Positions 35,325 through 47,988 are shown, counted from the first letter of the stretch. The stretch: 64,000 nt of DNA from Gymnopilus junonius (GCA_015501075.1 JADNYJ010000001.1:186001-250000); one strand, 5' to 3'. A program made the numbers and translations. Notes: generated by a model not told the origin, from the sequence alone.

Positions 35325-36056
35325 ATGGATAATTCAGCTTCGCAAACAACCATTTCCCGGGAGCCCAAAAGAGTGCCCATGGCATGCACTATTTGCCGCC
35401 AGAAGAAGTTGAAGGTAAATGTCACCGCCCTGCTCCTTTGTTGACTGCTGATTTCTGGCTCTCAGTGCCGACCATTACCTACCTCGTCTGATAACCAAAA
35501 AAGGTGCCAACGTTGCGTCGAGGCCAACTTGCAGTGTATCTTTGTTCCCGTCAGTTCTGGACAACCAGTCTCCATCTCCTCGACGCAACAACACTTTCAG
35601 TTTCGTGTGGACCCTGGCCATTACGACCAGACGTATAATAATCATGCATGGGGGGAACAACAAGATGTGTTTTTGAATGACCTGACGTCTGAGTTTACCG
35701 ATAGTCGTGAGCAACGCGGGCCCTCGATGCATCAGGAATACGTAGACTCTCCGCTCCCTTCGTCCATTGGTCTTTCTCCCCAGTATCAATTTCCAGATGG
35801 TTGGTCGGGGTATCCGAGCCAACCATCGCAAGGCATAGCGGCTTCGCCCGAGGATCCCAATGCAGGCCCTATGCAATATCAGGTGCATACTGTCGGTCAC
35901 ACTTGGTCGGGCAGTCCGATGCAGCATCAGGTTTACCCTCCGTACGATATGAACAGGTAGGATACTTACTTCCCAATTGCGACACGACCTAAACCACTAT
36001 CCATCAGAAGTTACCAAGGTTATTTAGGAGGGGGAAACACTGAGGGATCTTCGTAA
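35325..36056 (+). CDS. Short Zn2Cys6 zinc-cluster protein
   Basis: This 209-residue protein comes from exons 35325-35414, 35466-35956 and 36008-36056. The zinc cluster spans residues about 18-55: PMACTICRQKKLKC, then RPLPTSSDNQKRCQRCVEAN and LQC, supplying six Cys with a long third loop. The rest is Gln/Pro/Tyr/Ser-rich without a recognisable MHR domain (FQFRVDPGHYDQTYNN, LSPQYQFPDGWSGYPSQPSQ). Such small zinc-cluster proteins are common in agarics; they may be DNA-binding regulators with an intrinsically disordered effector region. No target can be named. The intron falls exactly between the fourth Lys-containing helix (KKLK) and the next Cys. Confidence 0.85.
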
Positions 36057-36403
36057 AAGTAATTATCTCCAGGCATCACTTTTGCTGCCTTTCACTGCTG
36101 TTTTTTTTTACTGTTGGCTCGGACTTTATTTATGTGACCAGTGTATTTTTCTATGATGCGCTGCATAAATCGTTGGATTAGTTGATAATAGCAGTTCAGT
36201 CCCGGAATCGAACATGCTTGCCCTGTCTATCGGAAACAGTGCCGGTACTCTTACGGCGTCGTCGGAAATTATGCAACACAAACCAGGGAATTTCCTTTTT
36301 CTTGCACTTCAAATATCAGAGGGGATGCTCTTTTTTTGAAAGTAATTTTCTTTGTGGATTTCAAATTTGACGAGTTACTATTTATTTTCCCCATATGCTA
36401 TCA
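36057..36403. other. Intergenic, convergent 3' ends
   Basis: These 347 bp lie between the convergent zinc-cluster and aldehyde dehydrogenase genes. A short GTTCGATT-like element on the minus strand near 36205 resembles a tRNA T-loop but has no matching stems. Nothing else is seen. Confidence 0.5.
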
Positions 36404-39094
36404 TCAGAGTGGCCACTCCAATTTCTCACCGAAATTCCAATGAACAGCTTTGACAGAAGTATATTCCTCGAGAGCATAGCTTCCAAGCTCGCGACCTATC
36501 AATAAACAATGATAAAATCAATGTAGTGCAGATCTGAAGTGCTCAAATGAAGACACACCAATACCCGATTGCTTCTTCCCACCGAATGGAACGTTATTGT
36601 TCAAGAGATTATATTGATTGACCCACACCTGTCAAGAGCGACGAGTCGTTATTACAACAATTCGACGCGTAAAAAGAGATTACTTACAGTGCCAGCTTCC
36701 AGAGCCGATGACACACGCATACATTGATTGGCGTCGTCTGTACAAATAATTGAACCTTAATGTAGGGAGCTTAGGCAGCTAATAGCATACTAGAGTGAAG
36801 CCCGGCACCAAGTCCGTAAGTTGTTTCATTGGCGAGCTTTATTGCCTCTTCTTCAGATTTGAAAACGCCCACGGAAAGCACGGGTCCGAATATCTAAGGC
36901 CGAATCAGCATTTTCAACCTTCTTACCGGACAAACCGGATGATATCTTACTTCTTCTTTGACCTAAAGAAATAAAAAAAAATTAGAACGTCATTCCTATT
37001 TATTTAAAATGCAATATAAAGATTCACAATTTTCATGTCAGGCTTGATGTTAACGAAAACTATGATGGTGGCATGTCCAGATCAGAATATGCTTGAGTTA
37101 TCAGTGTCGCAACATACTGGTTGGATCGACGTAATATCCTTTGCTTGTTCTCTTGACGCCGCCGAGGATAGCTTGGGCGCCTTCGCTTTTCCCTGCCTCG
37201 ATATATCCCCATACACGGTCATATTGTCCCTTAGACACCTGCATCCAAGGAGACACATCAAGCTGACACTTTGTTGAAGGAGGGCCATACATACTACTGG
37301 TCCGCCTCCTGTTTTGTCGTCCAAACCGTCACCGATCACAGTCGCTTTTACTTTGGAAACAAGCAGTTCCAAGAACTTGTCATAGATTGTATCCTGGACG
37401 TATACACGAGATCCAGCTGTGCAGTCTTGACCAGAGTTGTAGCAAATGCCCAGCGCGGCCCAATTCGCGGCTATAGAAATATCAAATAAATCAGCAAACA
37501 GAGCTCAAACTACGATGGATGCCAGAGCGAGATTGGAAAAAGGCAAAGGTATAACGTAAGGTCATCTCAGCCTGAGCGGAATGATCCCGAAACTTTCCAG
37601 CGTGGAGATCACCGCTCAGGAGGTTGCCAATACCCAGATACATGACATCGCGACTTTTCAAGCCCAGCGGACCTCGCCGGTTACTCCAACCAAGGTACGA
37701 GAGCGTTCGGCCAACAGGTATTATCCGGTAGAAAAAGTTTCCATTAACTAAGAAGCAGAGTCCTTACCTTGGTCCAGATCGGCGGACTCAAATACAAGAT
37801 GAGGTGACTTTCCACCAAGTTCCAAGGATACCTATAAACGCATCAGAAGGAGCCCATGCACAATTTCATGCCGATACGTCACCTTCTTCAAGTTGCTCTT
37901 CGCAGCTGCCTCCATTATTTTACGGCCCGTGATGGTAGAACCTGTAAATGCAACTTTATCAACATCAAGATGGGCAGCCAACGCAGCCCCTCCGACGGGA
38001 CCAAGCGAAGGCACTGTATTGATCACGCCAGGCGGGAACCTAATAGAAATGTTCGTTAGAGTTCAACGGGATAATTTTTCTGCATACCCTGCTTCTTTAA
38101 CTAGTTCAGAAAGTTTCTGCAAGTTGATTTCAGTATCCAATTGAACTCTAGTAATGTTCAACTGACGTACAAGTGCAGTCAAAGGAGTCAACTCGGATGG
38201 TTTCATTACGATTGTGCATCCCACGGCAAGTGCTGGAGCAACTTTCCAAGACCTAGAATAATTCTCTTAGGAACATTAGGTACGTTTACCATTACGACAT
38301 ACCACATGTTGATGGGGTAGTTCCAGGGAATGCTGTGAATATCAATTAGTAGCGGCAACAACGCATCAGGTAACACCTTACATTTGGCCACAAACTCCAA
38401 TGGGTTCATGACGTGTAAACGCGAGTTTTGTCTTATTATCCACTTCTAGAGTCTAATGCGCATAAGGCGTCAGGAATTGCGTAAGATACAAGTGCAGAAA
38501 GTTTGACCTGGCCAATGATTTTGTCTGCCCAACCGGCATAGTAGCGCAAGCACTGAACACTATCCCCGATATCGAAGTCTCTGAGAAGACATATATATAA
38601 GAACACAGTGGTACTGGGTAATCATATAAGTATAGATACCTTGCAATTTTCTTCGGTTTGCCATTGTTGAGCGTCTCAAGCTCAGCAAGTTCTTCGGCGT
38701 CGCGCTCGATAAGATCCGCGAGCTTGTTAATGAGCCTGGAACGTTCAAAACCTGTCACATTCTTGCCCCAGGTGGTGTTGAAAGCGTGACGAGCCGCTGC
38801 GACGGCGACATCAATGTCCTTTGCTGAGGCTGGGATACAAGTCAACTCTCGTGAGGAAGCTCTACATGGGTAATTTCAGACCCGCAACAACAGAGCAGAT
38901 AACTTCTTCTAAGGCCGGGTTGATTGCACTGCTCGGTGTGAGGACGGTGGTGATGTCAGTAACGGAAATTGGACTGACTGAATGAGATCCTTGGAGTCGA
39001 CCGAGGGAACGAATTCGTTGTTTATGAAGAGACCAGTTGGAACGGTGAGAGTCTTATTCAGACGGGGGAAGTTGACTTGTGCAGTGAGAGACAT
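36404..39094 (-). CDS. NAD(P)-dependent aldehyde dehydrogenase
   Basis: This is a cytosolic-type ALDH oxidising aldehydes to acids. The start [19 protein letters not shown] leads to [19 protein letters not shown]. Along the roughly 500-residue chain are [59 protein letters not shown], the cofactor motif [20 protein letters not shown], the catalytic Glu region [12 protein letters not shown], the nucleophile in [14 protein letters not shown], and the C-terminal [20 protein letters not shown] and [20 protein letters not shown], ending KLEWPL*. About fifteen introns, several only slightly longer than 50 nt, break it up. All catalytic residues (Cys, Glu, Asn, Lys) appear to be present. No targeting peptide is evident. 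Confidence 0.92.
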
Positions 39095-39346
39095 GGTGGG
39101 CGAATGAAAGAGAGAACGAGATAGGGTTCTGTATGGGAACGAAAAGGCCATATCTATACTATCGGAATAGGGGCCTCCTTCCACATGACTTGCCAAAGAT
39201 ATGATGTTGATTTCCAATTCAGCCGTCTTTTTATAGCCGCTTATCTCATTCTATCTAATCGCGTGACACTCGTCGTTACACTGTCACCCGAAGTGACCCG
39301 ACGTGTTTCTCAACTGCCAGTCCCATTCGTCCATCTCTCCCTAGAA

Positions 39347-39713
39347 ATGTCTTTCTCCGTCCTCGCTCGCTCTTCAGTTTTGCGCCAGAACGCCGTTATT
39401 GGATCCCGTGCATTCCACGCTTCCAAGGCTGCGCGCTCTGACCATGGCCACTATCATGTACGCTATTTCGTCAATTCAATATCACCATGTTACCAATCCT
39501 CGTGTCCTTGCAGCACCTTCCTTTCCAATGGCCAGGAGAGAAGAAACTCTCCTTTGGTGTCAAGCTTGGCATTTACCTCATAACCGGCTTCTCAATCCCT
39601 TTCATTGCCTCGGCATACCAATTGTTGGTCTTTCATGATACCGTCATGTGTTCCCTACTGAGTTCTGAATTTCGTGCTACCACAGGAAAAAGGCTGGCGG
39701 AGCAGAGGCTTAG
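39347..39713 (+). CDS. COX8: Cytochrome c oxidase subunit Cox8 / COX7C
   Basis: This is a small single-span subunit of mitochondrial complex IV. Exons 39347-39457, 39514-39623 and 39686-39713 give 82 residues. The first exon is a targeting peptide (MSFSVLARSSVLRQNAVIGS). Then come HLPFQWPGEKKLSFGVKLG (family: NLPF near the start of the mature protein) and a membrane helix YLITGFSIPFIASAYQL, ending KKAGGAEA*. The fungal Cox8 end QLKKSGAF matches QLKKAGG. The last intron splits the Leu codon, so reading through it would produce a misleading longer frame. Start codons of this gene and the divergent aldehyde dehydrogenase are 252 bp apart. Confidence 0.9.
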
Positions 39714-39790
39714 ATCAATTAGACTTATTGCTGGTCAAATTTGCATATTTGCATTGTCCCTCGCATCATACTGCTAAAACCCTCTAGTAC

Positions 39791-42700
39791 TCATACATTC
39801 AACGATTGACTTGCATCTACTTCCTGTGTTTCAAATGTCATTGCGGATTCGTCCTCCTCGATTGGCTCTTCCATCACTTGTGTCTCGAAAGGGTTTCCAA
39901 ACTCGTTTTCATCATCGTCGAGGGTCCCTGCCAATGCCCGTTCAAGTGCCTCTTCGAAAGCTGATTTCTTCTTGAGTTTCTTATAAGTAAGGTGTGTTCG
40001 GCAGTCACATGTTCTTGTCATAAAATTAGGATCGCCTTCAATGGCATCCAAAGCAAGAAGGGAGGCTTGTCTAGCGGCAGACGTAGGCGTAACATCGTCG
40101 GCGCTTGCCAGTATTATGTCGTGGACGAGGACTACGCAGCCCAAAATGAGTCATGCTCATCCATGTAACGCGATGCTCTTACCATAACAGCAGATAAGAT
40201 TCTCGCTCTTTTCCTTTGTAATGCCAAACTGCTGACAGCCCTGAGCTTGGAGTAATTCGAACAAAAGCTTCGTTGGGTGGTGGGCCAGTGTCTGCAACGT
40301 AATGTGCTTGTCGTAGAATGGCTTCAGTATATTATCAAACAACGACTCCGCCCCAATGGGAGAGAAATTGTCCGAAATGTAGATTGCACCGATCACAGAC
40401 TCAATCACATCTGACAGAGCCTGCAAACCAATTTGGTTAGATTATCGCAAGTGCATTGTAAAAGCAGCCCACCTTTGGTGGCTCAATATCAAGCCAATAT
40501 TGGCCGGGGGATCTCCCCTCTTCGTCCGCAAGCGAATATTCTCGTTGCTGTCTTTGCTTCAGTTCATCGGTATAAGCCTGGATGTTGGAGGCCAATTGCG
40601 GTGACTCGAAAAGGAGATGCTCTTGCAATCCTGACCACACGCAGACTGCAGCCAAAGCCGAATTGGACACCATGGCACCCTAATAACGTGGTTCACACGT
40701 TTTAATATCCAAGCCACGCGACAGTAAGCCAAACAACGTGCCTTTAACATGGTCAATGCTCCAGGAGATAGCTGTTGATCTCGATCAAAGATATGCCGTA
40801 TAACCACTGTCGGTCGCGATTCGTCAATGTTGTCAATGAAATTTGAAAATTTGTACGTACTGAAATCTAAAATCGCATCTCCGAGGAATTCGAGGCGCTC
40901 GTAAGACGTCGAGTCGTAGCCCTGAATTGACGAATGAGTCTAGGGGAGGTCATGATTAATTTAGATTCTCGTTGACCATAAATAATACAAACCATGGCCT
41001 GACTGAGTAGGTGCGGCCTGTTGAACTTATGACCGATGATTTTTTCAATCGCAGCAATAGCCCCTGGGCTAAGTTTCGCACTAATATTGGGAGGTGGCGT
41101 GAGCACCTTTCTCCCAAAGTCTGACCAACGATCGATATTGGAAAGGGGAATGGTCAGAGCCTTCGTCGTTTGCAGTGCAGTCTCGCGGCCTCCTGATATG
41201 TATGCCGCCCCGATGATTGCCTCTGCCACGTCTGCAATAGCCTGTGGAGCGGTGAGGAAATTCGTTTCCACTTCTGCATAGTATGGAATACTTGCCTTGT
41301 CACCTAACCATTGGATGCTCTGGTCGTCGGCATTCTTCTTCTTCTTAGCTTTCGCCTTCTTCTTAGAGTGTGCTGCCTGAGTTTGAACTGCAGGTCCTGG
41401 TTTATTCTCATCGTTGCCTTCCGCAGTTAGCGATGCAGGACGACTTGGCGCATCGACATCTGGTTCTACGGGACCAGGGACCTGGATTTCAAGATTGACA
41501 ATTTCCTCTGGGTCCTGCGCAAGACACTCATCCATAGCTTCAATGACGTTTTCGGATTGGGCTGCGTCGCCCCCAGAAACTTCTTGGTCGTTATCCGGAC
41601 TGGTCTCCATATTTTCAACTTGCTTCTTATCACCTGCTGTTGGCTCCTCGAAGGTTATGGTTTCCGTTCCTTTGGCTGCTTTAGAAGGGACAAATAGCCG
41701 GAAATTGGGTGGCTGCCAAGACCGGTAAGGAAAGACTTTCGACTGAATATAAGCAGGTAATCCTACGCGAGTCGCGTGTAGCAACAACATTTTATTGCTT
41801 ATAATCTTTTGTCGGACGACATGTAAAGAACCTTCGTTGAGTGAAGGATTGGTGACAAAGACGTAGACGGACGACAGATATTTCAGAAATGCATCACCTG
41901 GTTACATCAACAAAAGGCAAGAATTTGATGAATTTCTGGGCTCACCTAAGAGTTCGAGACGTTCATAATCGTATTCCATTCCAGCGGAAGGGGTGCAGAT
42001 AGCAATGTGTAGCAAGTCTTCTCTTATGGCATGATCAAAAAACTTGGCATCTAGTTCTTTGACTAGGAGGAAGTCATCAATCCTTCTCATTATTGAAGGT
42101 AACAGCATCGCGGTTGACAATGTGCTTTTGAAGACTTTTAATAGTCTTTGTAACGAATGCAAGAAACCACGCACCTTGCTGGCAAAGTGAACTTCGCGCA
42201 CAATTCGGGAATGAGATCTGGAACTCAATCAGTCAAAAATTAAAGTCAATGGACTTGTGCATACATTTTGCAGGCGATTTAGAGGAACTTGATGATGGTC
42301 TTGACGTTGGATTCAAATGGTTCAGGATCGCGTGAACCTTCGTTACTTGGATAATGGGTTGCTCAAAGTTTGATAGGTTTTCAAGCCCCTTCCGTTTTGA
42401 CTTGCAGAATTCGAAGAGATTTGCAAAACTTGTTTCACGCTGAAAAGGGGGTTAATGACTATTTTGACGACAGACGAAATATTTACCGAACTGTCAGAAG
42501 GCTTGCTGAGAGGCGTGAGGTCCTTACGAACCTTAACTACTTTATACCGTCTGGTGAATTCAATCCATCGGTCTTGAATGATCGCGTCATGAAGGTGAGC
42601 CTCCACTTCTTCGGACGTCTCATGCTTGATTGGTCCTGCCCAATGCTGTCCAGCCAGCGAGACGAGTTCCCATGGAACTATATCAGTGATATCAGGAATA

Positions 42701-45700
42701 TCGAGTTCACTATCTCCAGCGGGACGCCAGTCAAGTGGCAGGGGAGGAAGAAGTAAATCATGTCTTCTAGCTTACAGACAAGAGCTTTATTCATGATCGT
42801 CCGACAGACTCGTACTGTGAAAGAGTGTGCATCTTTGAGGCGTGTTTCGTTAAATTGCATGGGGCGGGCTCTCTGAAAACGAATAGGAACAGTAATGCCC
42901 GACGAAAAGAGATGGAAGGGATTTAAATCCGGAAGCGGTTGCTTGGTCAGTATTACCACAGGACCAAACAGTTCAGAAGCATCATCCGCAGCAGAAATAT
43001 AAATAATGGTGGGGTACAAAACGGATGAAGATCCTTGCGATGCGTTTGACCAAAATGTTGGGCTTTTCCTGGCATAAGATCTCGTTCCCGCAGTTTTAAC
43101 TTCCGGAACAACATCCTTCTCGAATGCTTTCCGACTTTCATAGTCATATTGAGCGCGTAAATTATAGGGCAGAGGGAAGAGGCCACAGTCTAGCAAACCG
43201 GAATTATAGAGCTTTTCACAAGCATTGAAACAGGCCGAACGTCTGGCCTGAGCCTTAGACGATGAAGGATCGCCAGTAACTTTATCGATGGGAGTGCCAG
43301 GACAGTTAATGGTGCAAATATGGGCCCTGGGTATCCTGAACTCTTTATGTATGTCTTTAAAGATAAAGATCCCTTGATTTGGAGGGGGCCCCTGGACTTT
43401 TGATCTTAGAGCTGCAGTGTAACGATAGATGACAGTAGTTGCATCTTCGAGGTATATGCGACCATTGGTGGTAGGGTCCTTTAAAAATTTTTGGTTTACT
43501 TCTTCATCCTCGTCATCACTATCCGAATGGTACGGGTTGATTGTTTCGCGCAAACTTGTCGGAGGTATGGAGCTTTCTGGAGAGTTACACAAGGTCTCCG
43601 TCCATCGAAGCATATCAGCATCAATGTTGGTGATTCGAGATAAAATACGACGATGCACATCATTGCCACGTTCAACCATGTGAACGAGGTGGCTTTCTCG
43701 TCCTCTTGTACGAGCACGCACGTAGGCATGAGATATCTGGCTTTCGAAAAGATCATACCTTGGGAACTACACATTAGCCAATAGAAGTGCAGATTATGTA
43801 TAATCAAATCTGACCGAATTACCACGGAAGCTTTTGGAACATCCAAATCTTCAATTGACTTGGTAGCAATTAGTAAGTTGAAAACTCCACTTGCGAAATT
43901 GTTGAAAACTTCTTCCTAACTTGACATCAGACGAATAGGTAGGAAGCGTAAAAAATGGACGCAACATAGCTAAATGAGTCCGTCCGTCGTCTGGATCCAA
44001 CGACAGCCTGTGGCCGGAAGAAACGGTCGTCTAGCATGCGCAGAAGGTCTGCAAGAACTAGTGCTATAGGACGCCTTTGCACTATTAAGATGTTAATCCA
44101 CTGTGATTGCATGCGATGTGAAGACAAACCAAATATAATACCACGGAAGCCTTCGCCGTGCGTCTTGAACGTCGTCAAAATTTGTGTTAGTCTGAGGAAC
44201 TTGTGCGAAACATTGAATCCTCTGGAACTGGCATCGAGATTTGGCATAGCGAACATCCAATTCTTTACGACTCTGAATACACCTACTTTCATACGTTCTC
44301 TGATAGGAATATCGACATCATCTTCGTCGAGGTCATCGTAGCCAGAGATAAGGCCAGACTCAATGTCTTTGAGAGCCCGACGCCATATTAAATCGGAAGC
44401 ACACGACCCGATTTCTTCATGCGCATGTCGTGCATCACGGTAGTAGCGACGAAATATAGATTCAGTTGGATCTATTTGATGTAGTTGTTTCAACAACCGC
44501 GTTTCTGTGGCCTTCCGGACTGTGTCGTATAAGATAACAATCTCATTTGGACGATCAGGAAGAGCAAGTATTTCAGCTCGCTTATCTTCGGTCACCCCAA
44601 AAACCTTGGCACATAATGTTTGCTCAAGCTTCAGCATCTTGGAGTCGAAGTAAGACTGTCGATCATTAGGAATAGAGACGACTGCGAATATCCTGGGTCT
44701 AGACAATGAATCCGTAATCCGATAGAAGTCATTCATGATTTGAACAATAGGCATAGAGGCATGCGAGTCTTGATTTCTTATGTTCTGAGCATCGGTAATG
44801 ACGAGAAGTTGAAGTTGGGTGACGGCCAACGCTCCTCGAATTAGCGAATCTAGTAAAAGCTGGCCAGAATATATTAAAAAACAGTATTACAATAAGGTAT
44901 AGACTTACATGAGCCGGAGTCATCACTATATCCTTTTTCAGCAGTTCTGACCAGGTTTCTAATTCAGGATGATGGATTTCTTCGGTATATCTTCCAATGG
45001 ATGCATCCTGAATACCTGTCTCGAATGCAGAAGCATAAATATCCATAGTAGACGGCTCGCTGGTCTTCATGTGAGCAGGTAGGACATGTCTTGGAGAAGA
45101 ACACTTACTCGACGACAATAAGGACAGCACGGTTCCGCGTTCGCATACTCTCAGGCAACTTTTTCATACGTTCTTGTTCTTGCTCGATAGCCCATGACAC
45201 CAAGTCAACCGACAGACTTAAAGATGCTGCAAATGGAAGATAAGCAAAACGATTAAGACATAAATTTGATGACAAGTACACTTGGTAGCCGGTAGAGTGG
45301 CAATTACTTAAAATTATGTTAGCCAAGAGTACGAGGGAAAGAGATACCAAAGAAATTTATTATTACTATTCTCATATTTCGCTTGTTCCAAAATTTGTTC
45401 CTTGAGCGACAGCATGGAAAGCCCAAGCCTCGCTTCTTCCCTTTCTCTGGGATCAATAATTTCAGGAAGATGGTTTCTCAGCGAATCAATATTGCTGGTC
45501 TTGAGGAATTTCGCAGGACGCTCGGAGAGTGCTGGGTCCTTGTTATCTGGCTCGAAAGAGTCTCGTGTACGTTTAGAGATAGAGATAGATGGGGAAGTAT
45601 TTCGCAAAGACACATGAGGGTCTGTTAAAATTGCGGAGTCGCCACTGCTCGCTTGGGTGGGATCAATGTCTGGTCCAGGGGTAGACGCTGGACTCTGAGA

Positions 45701-45745
45701 GCCCTTGTCCTGGTCCTTCCAGATTTTCCTTTGATATTTGAGCAT
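39791..45745 (-). CDS. Dicer-like ribonuclease III with degenerate helicase ATP motifs
   Basis: This multi-exon Dicer has over 1300 residues. From N to C: a charged start (MLKYQRKIWKDQDKG), a helicase region, the Dicer dimerisation domain (DATTVIYRYTAALRSKV, then HICTINCPGTPIDKVTGD), an ill-defined platform/PAZ region, RNase IIIa (YERLELLGDAFLKYLSS, then IADVAEAIIGAAY), RNase IIIb (SYERLEFLGDAILDF, then LSDVIESVIGAIY) and a C-terminal dsRNA-binding-like part (HPTKLLFELLQAQGC). All acidic residues of both RNase III sites are visible. In the helicase, the P-loop position reads about ENIIATLPATNLSVDLVSW, without GxGKT, and the DECH box position reads LLVITDAQNIRNQ. The C-terminal helicase motifs are recognisable (LLIATKSIEDLDVPKAS, HAYVRARTRGRESHLVHM). 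Exon joins at the P-loop are inferred. It converges with cox8 (77 bp between stops). Confidence 0.9.
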
Positions 45746-46059
45746 TACGAAGAAGACGAGAGAGAAATAACAGTTGGTACAAAGAAGTTAGGGGGAAACA
45801 AGAAACGAAGATTCAAGAACCAAAAGACGAAAATCACAAAACGGAGATGACTACTGGCCGTACAATCATAATGTATAATTACGTAATACCGCTTCTTCCC
45901 CAAGTCATCAATCGCAATTTAATTGTGTTTGTCTACTTGGATGTGTGTCCCAACCAGACGGTCGTTCCTCTTTTTGTATTTCGGACCACGATCTACAATT
46001 CACAGACTGTCAATGTCCTAGTAATTAGTTTTTCCTTGTTGTCAGAATCCCCATTGTCC
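45746..46059. promoter_or_regulatory. Divergent promoter between Dicer and the conserved unknown gene
   Basis: These 314 bp are shared 5' sequence. The half next to Dicer is A/G-rich (purine run around 45750-45850). No defined site was recognised. Confidence 0.45.
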
Positions 46060-47635
46060 ATGACCTACAACAACTCTGCGACTGTGGTTGCCCTAGGCGA
46101 AAAGGTTGACTCAACACAGAAAACATCCCCAGGGCGCTACATAAGAAAGCGTCTCCCTCCGCATTTATGCCTACCTGAGCGGCTCCCCACAATCAGTGAG
46201 TATCAAGCCATCACTTATCCTATACTAGTCTAAGCATTTTCTCCAAGGTTTTATTCAACGTGAAGCTGAGAGCCTTGCTCCAAAGGAGCTTGTGAGGCAA
46301 ATGGTGAAGGACTCAATGGAAGAAGAAGTTGAAAGAGATGGAATCATTGAGCAACAAGAGGTCGAGCATACCCGGACACGAACTTCATCGTCTTCCCGTT
46401 CTGCTTCGTCCATAAGGTCTTTTGTTAAATCAATGGTCAGTCCTCGTATTGGTCGAACGCCCTCCGCAGGATGGGCAAATGTCCAGGTATGCTTTATCAA
46501 TGTCCTTTTCACCTTTTCCTTGACAGTATGTCGTCGAAAGCCGTATGAAATCATGAAGGCAATCGAAGAAAAGGACATTGTCTTCCTGATGGAAGTCCGA
46601 GATAAAGCTTTCCCTGTCTGTAGTTTGACTTTGCTCGATGGCAAATTTGTTCTTATACGGAGCTCTGTGCTAGCTTCTGCTTCAGAGTTCTGGGGGAGAA
46701 ACGCCTCTTGTGCACGCAATTCGTACTGGGAACAAAGATATTGCTATAGTCCTGCTTGGCGCATTCTCGCGGTGGGTCAATTACCTCGACGACGCGGATA
46801 TCCAGAAGCCTCTGACTCAAACATATCTGAAGGCTTTGCGTGAGTTTTTTTTCCGTTTCATTTATTCCATTATGTCCCAGGTTTACCACAGCTTTAGGCG
46901 TAGGCCTTAAACTCGCTATAAACGAAGGACTCGCAAAGTCGCAGAATGATCTCATAGCCTCATTTATGCAGACATTAATTATGAGCGCAGGCGACAAATG
47001 GGTTTACGCCCAAGTTTCAATAGTTTCCCGAGCTCTCAGATCAGGCCCTGAAGGGAAACCTGTACTGGTCGCTGGAGCGGCAGTCCGAAAATTTGCAACT
47101 AAGGAACTTGGGAAAGCAGATATAATTGCTTCTTTAGAAGACTAGTATGTTCTATTGCTCTCTCGAGTCTATCGTCCCCCAAACATCTCCAGTATATCTA
47201 ATGCCACAGCGTCAGTACTCTTCGAAGTATCTCAACTCGCTATTCGATCTGAGCCTACATCTTTGACTTAGTGACCTCCTCATTATGGGGGCCTGGGCAA
47301 ATGCCAGAGAGACCGTCAGAGGAGAGGATATCCCCGTACGAGATACAATAACTATACACTTTATACTGACTCTGAATCCAAAAGTCGTACTATTTCGCGC
47401 GTGATGACCGCGTATATAAGGCTTTCACAGACAGATTAGAGGCTCACAAAGCCGAGATCCAACGGACCTGTGGGAGGTTACTTAAGTGGCAATTACAAGA
47501 ATTTACGGAAATATTGGGGGGTCGCTCCTTGACGTATAGAGTACGTAACACTACCTTTGAAGTTGTGCCAACTCACTTTATTCTTGCTAGAGGAAAGTCG
47601 AGATATTGGCAAGTCGACTAGACCAGGGAGATTAA
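46060..47635 (+). CDS. Conserved fungal protein with ankyrin-like helices, function unknown
   Basis: I know no function for this protein. It starts MTYNNSATVVALGEKVDSTQ at 46060. The second exon is charged and Ser/Arg-rich (VRQMVKDSMEEEVERDGIIE, then RTRTSSSSRSASSIRSF). The core is all helical: KPYEIMKAIEEKDIVFLMEV, then HAIRTGNKDIAIVLLGAFSR (ankyrin-like helix pair), VGLKLAINEGLAKSQNDLIA, SFMQTLIMSAGDKWVYAQVS and KPVLVAGAAVRKFATKELGK. It ends with RDDRVYKAFTDRLEAHKAEI and KVEILASRLDQGD*. I recall closely similar uncharacterised proteins in other basidiomycetes, so it is conserved, not spurious. A scaffold or ankyrin-type adaptor is a guess from the helix pattern alone. Splice sites near 46620-46700 and 47150-47290 are approximate. 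Confidence 0.8.
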
Positions 47636-47988
47636 ACACAATCTTTTCAAGTACCAGCTTTGCAAGCTACTTGCTTTCATCTCTGGGATTGATTCTTATA
47701 TACCCATTTTATTCATCGCGCTGTAGCTTTCTTGATATCTGTTTAGCGTGCAAAGCTCGATAAAGGTGCTACTTTGGGACGAGATCACACCCAAATTTTT
47801 GGCGTATGTTCGAGCTAATATTAACCCCTCAGTCTGTGTTTTGTTTTGAACCAACTTTGCGGACCATTCCGCTTTGTCCTATTGGATCATCACAGACCAT
47901 GCATTAAATTTCAGAATGCTGTATGCCGGGTACATTATTGTAACTTATGCTTCTCTCGGAACACGAAATGAATATTGCTTTCCTTGTT
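47636..47988. other. Intergenic, convergent 3' ends
   Basis: These 353 bp lie between two convergent genes. AT-rich tracts and small open frames are present, but no feature I can name. Confidence 0.5.

Noticed and set aside
36190..36260. Possible tRNA on the minus strand (GTTCGATT T-loop-like segment)
   Set aside because: The flanking bases do not form a T-stem, and no acceptor or anticodon stem is present.
45847..46233. Start of the unknown gene at an upstream ATG near 45847
   Set aside because: The extra residues are hydrophobic and unlike the conserved start; MTYNNSATVV at 46060 fits better.
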